NCBI GenBank assembly: GCA_050180235.1
Contig: JBFXEJ010000137.1
Coordinates: 1-13,839 of the forward strand
Length of the DNA: 13,839 nt
Source of the DNA: JAABRU01 sp050180235
GTDB lineage: Bacteria; Desulfobacterota; Desulfobacteria; Desulfobacterales; Desulfococcaceae
Direction of reading: 5' to 3'
Shown here: piece by piece, positions 13,735 to 13,839 of the stretch
How the letters are laid out: every line of letters starts with the position of its first letter
Numbering within the stretch: the stretch's first letter is position 1
Translations under genes and position numbers: made by a program
The notes under the pieces: generated by a model
Told to the model about the DNA's origin: nothing
What the model saw: only the letters and a program-made list of their open reading frames with translations
Database searches by the model: none

Positions 13735-13839
13735 TGATCCGATTAATGTGTTATACAGGTGACAATTTTTCAGACAGCAATTTTTTTAAAAGGGGGGCTT
13801 TGGGGAAATGCCGAAAAAAGATTGGACAGTATTGGAAAG

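Noticed and set aside
13808..13839. ATG with a G-rich upstream stretch at the right edge, reading MPKKDWTVLE
   Set aside because: Only ten codons are visible, and part of it (GATTGGACAGTATT) matches repeat-associated sequence near 6820; it cannot be judged as a gene start.

Overview
The window looks like a piece of an anaerobic, probably sulfate-reducing Desulfobacterota chromosome (Desulfonema/Desulfococcus-like). This is an inference from three things: the PAS-LuxR regulator style, the corrinoid-linked gene set, and the density of short dispersed palindromic repeats of the kind common in those genomes. No rRNA, tRNA, CRISPR array or full insertion sequence is visible.

Left part (1-4610). 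A CHAT-protease/NTPase gene runs leftward off the window edge. Its last visible codons read through a GC-rich palindromic repeat. A repeat-rich spacer (1810-3047) follows, with three 50-bp tandem repeats, a perfect 23-bp inverted repeat, a frameshifted remnant of a small winged-helix gene cut off by a dispersed repeat, and one copy of a 107-bp inverted-repeat element. Next come a PAS/LuxR-type regulator (3048-3938) and a 62-residue protein built of two 23-residue repeats (4209-4397), closed by two strong tandem terminators.

Right part (4621-13341). This is one functional unit. A good sigma70-type promoter (4621-4649) leads into a cobalamin riboswitch aptamer (about 4655-4858). A second 107-bp element (4869-4975) lies between the aptamer and an intrinsic terminator (5037-5078). 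Then follow a DUF2162-like polytopic membrane protein, a MotA/TolQ/ExbB-type proton channel subunit, a DUF2149-like single-span protein, a TonB-dependent outer membrane receptor, and a very large CobN-family protein with an N-terminal signal peptide and a C-terminal membrane anchor. The first three genes overlap by ATGA. The receptor and cobN-like genes are each preceded by spacers full of inverted repeats.

Working model (inference). Low cobalamin switches on an envelope machine. The receptor brings a corrinoid or related tetrapyrrole across the outer membrane, the ExbB-like/DUF2149 pair supplies proton-motive energy, and the CobN-like protein acts on the ligand or its metal on the periplasmic face. 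DUF2162 is a candidate inner-membrane transporter. No CobS/CobT or ChlD/ChlI partner is in the window, so ordinary cytoplasmic cobaltochelatase activity is not the obvious role. The layout resembles the Bacteroidota haem-uptake hmu loci, whose HmuS is a CobN homologue, but here it is under a B12 riboswitch.

The last 500 bases (13342-13839) hold only repeats.
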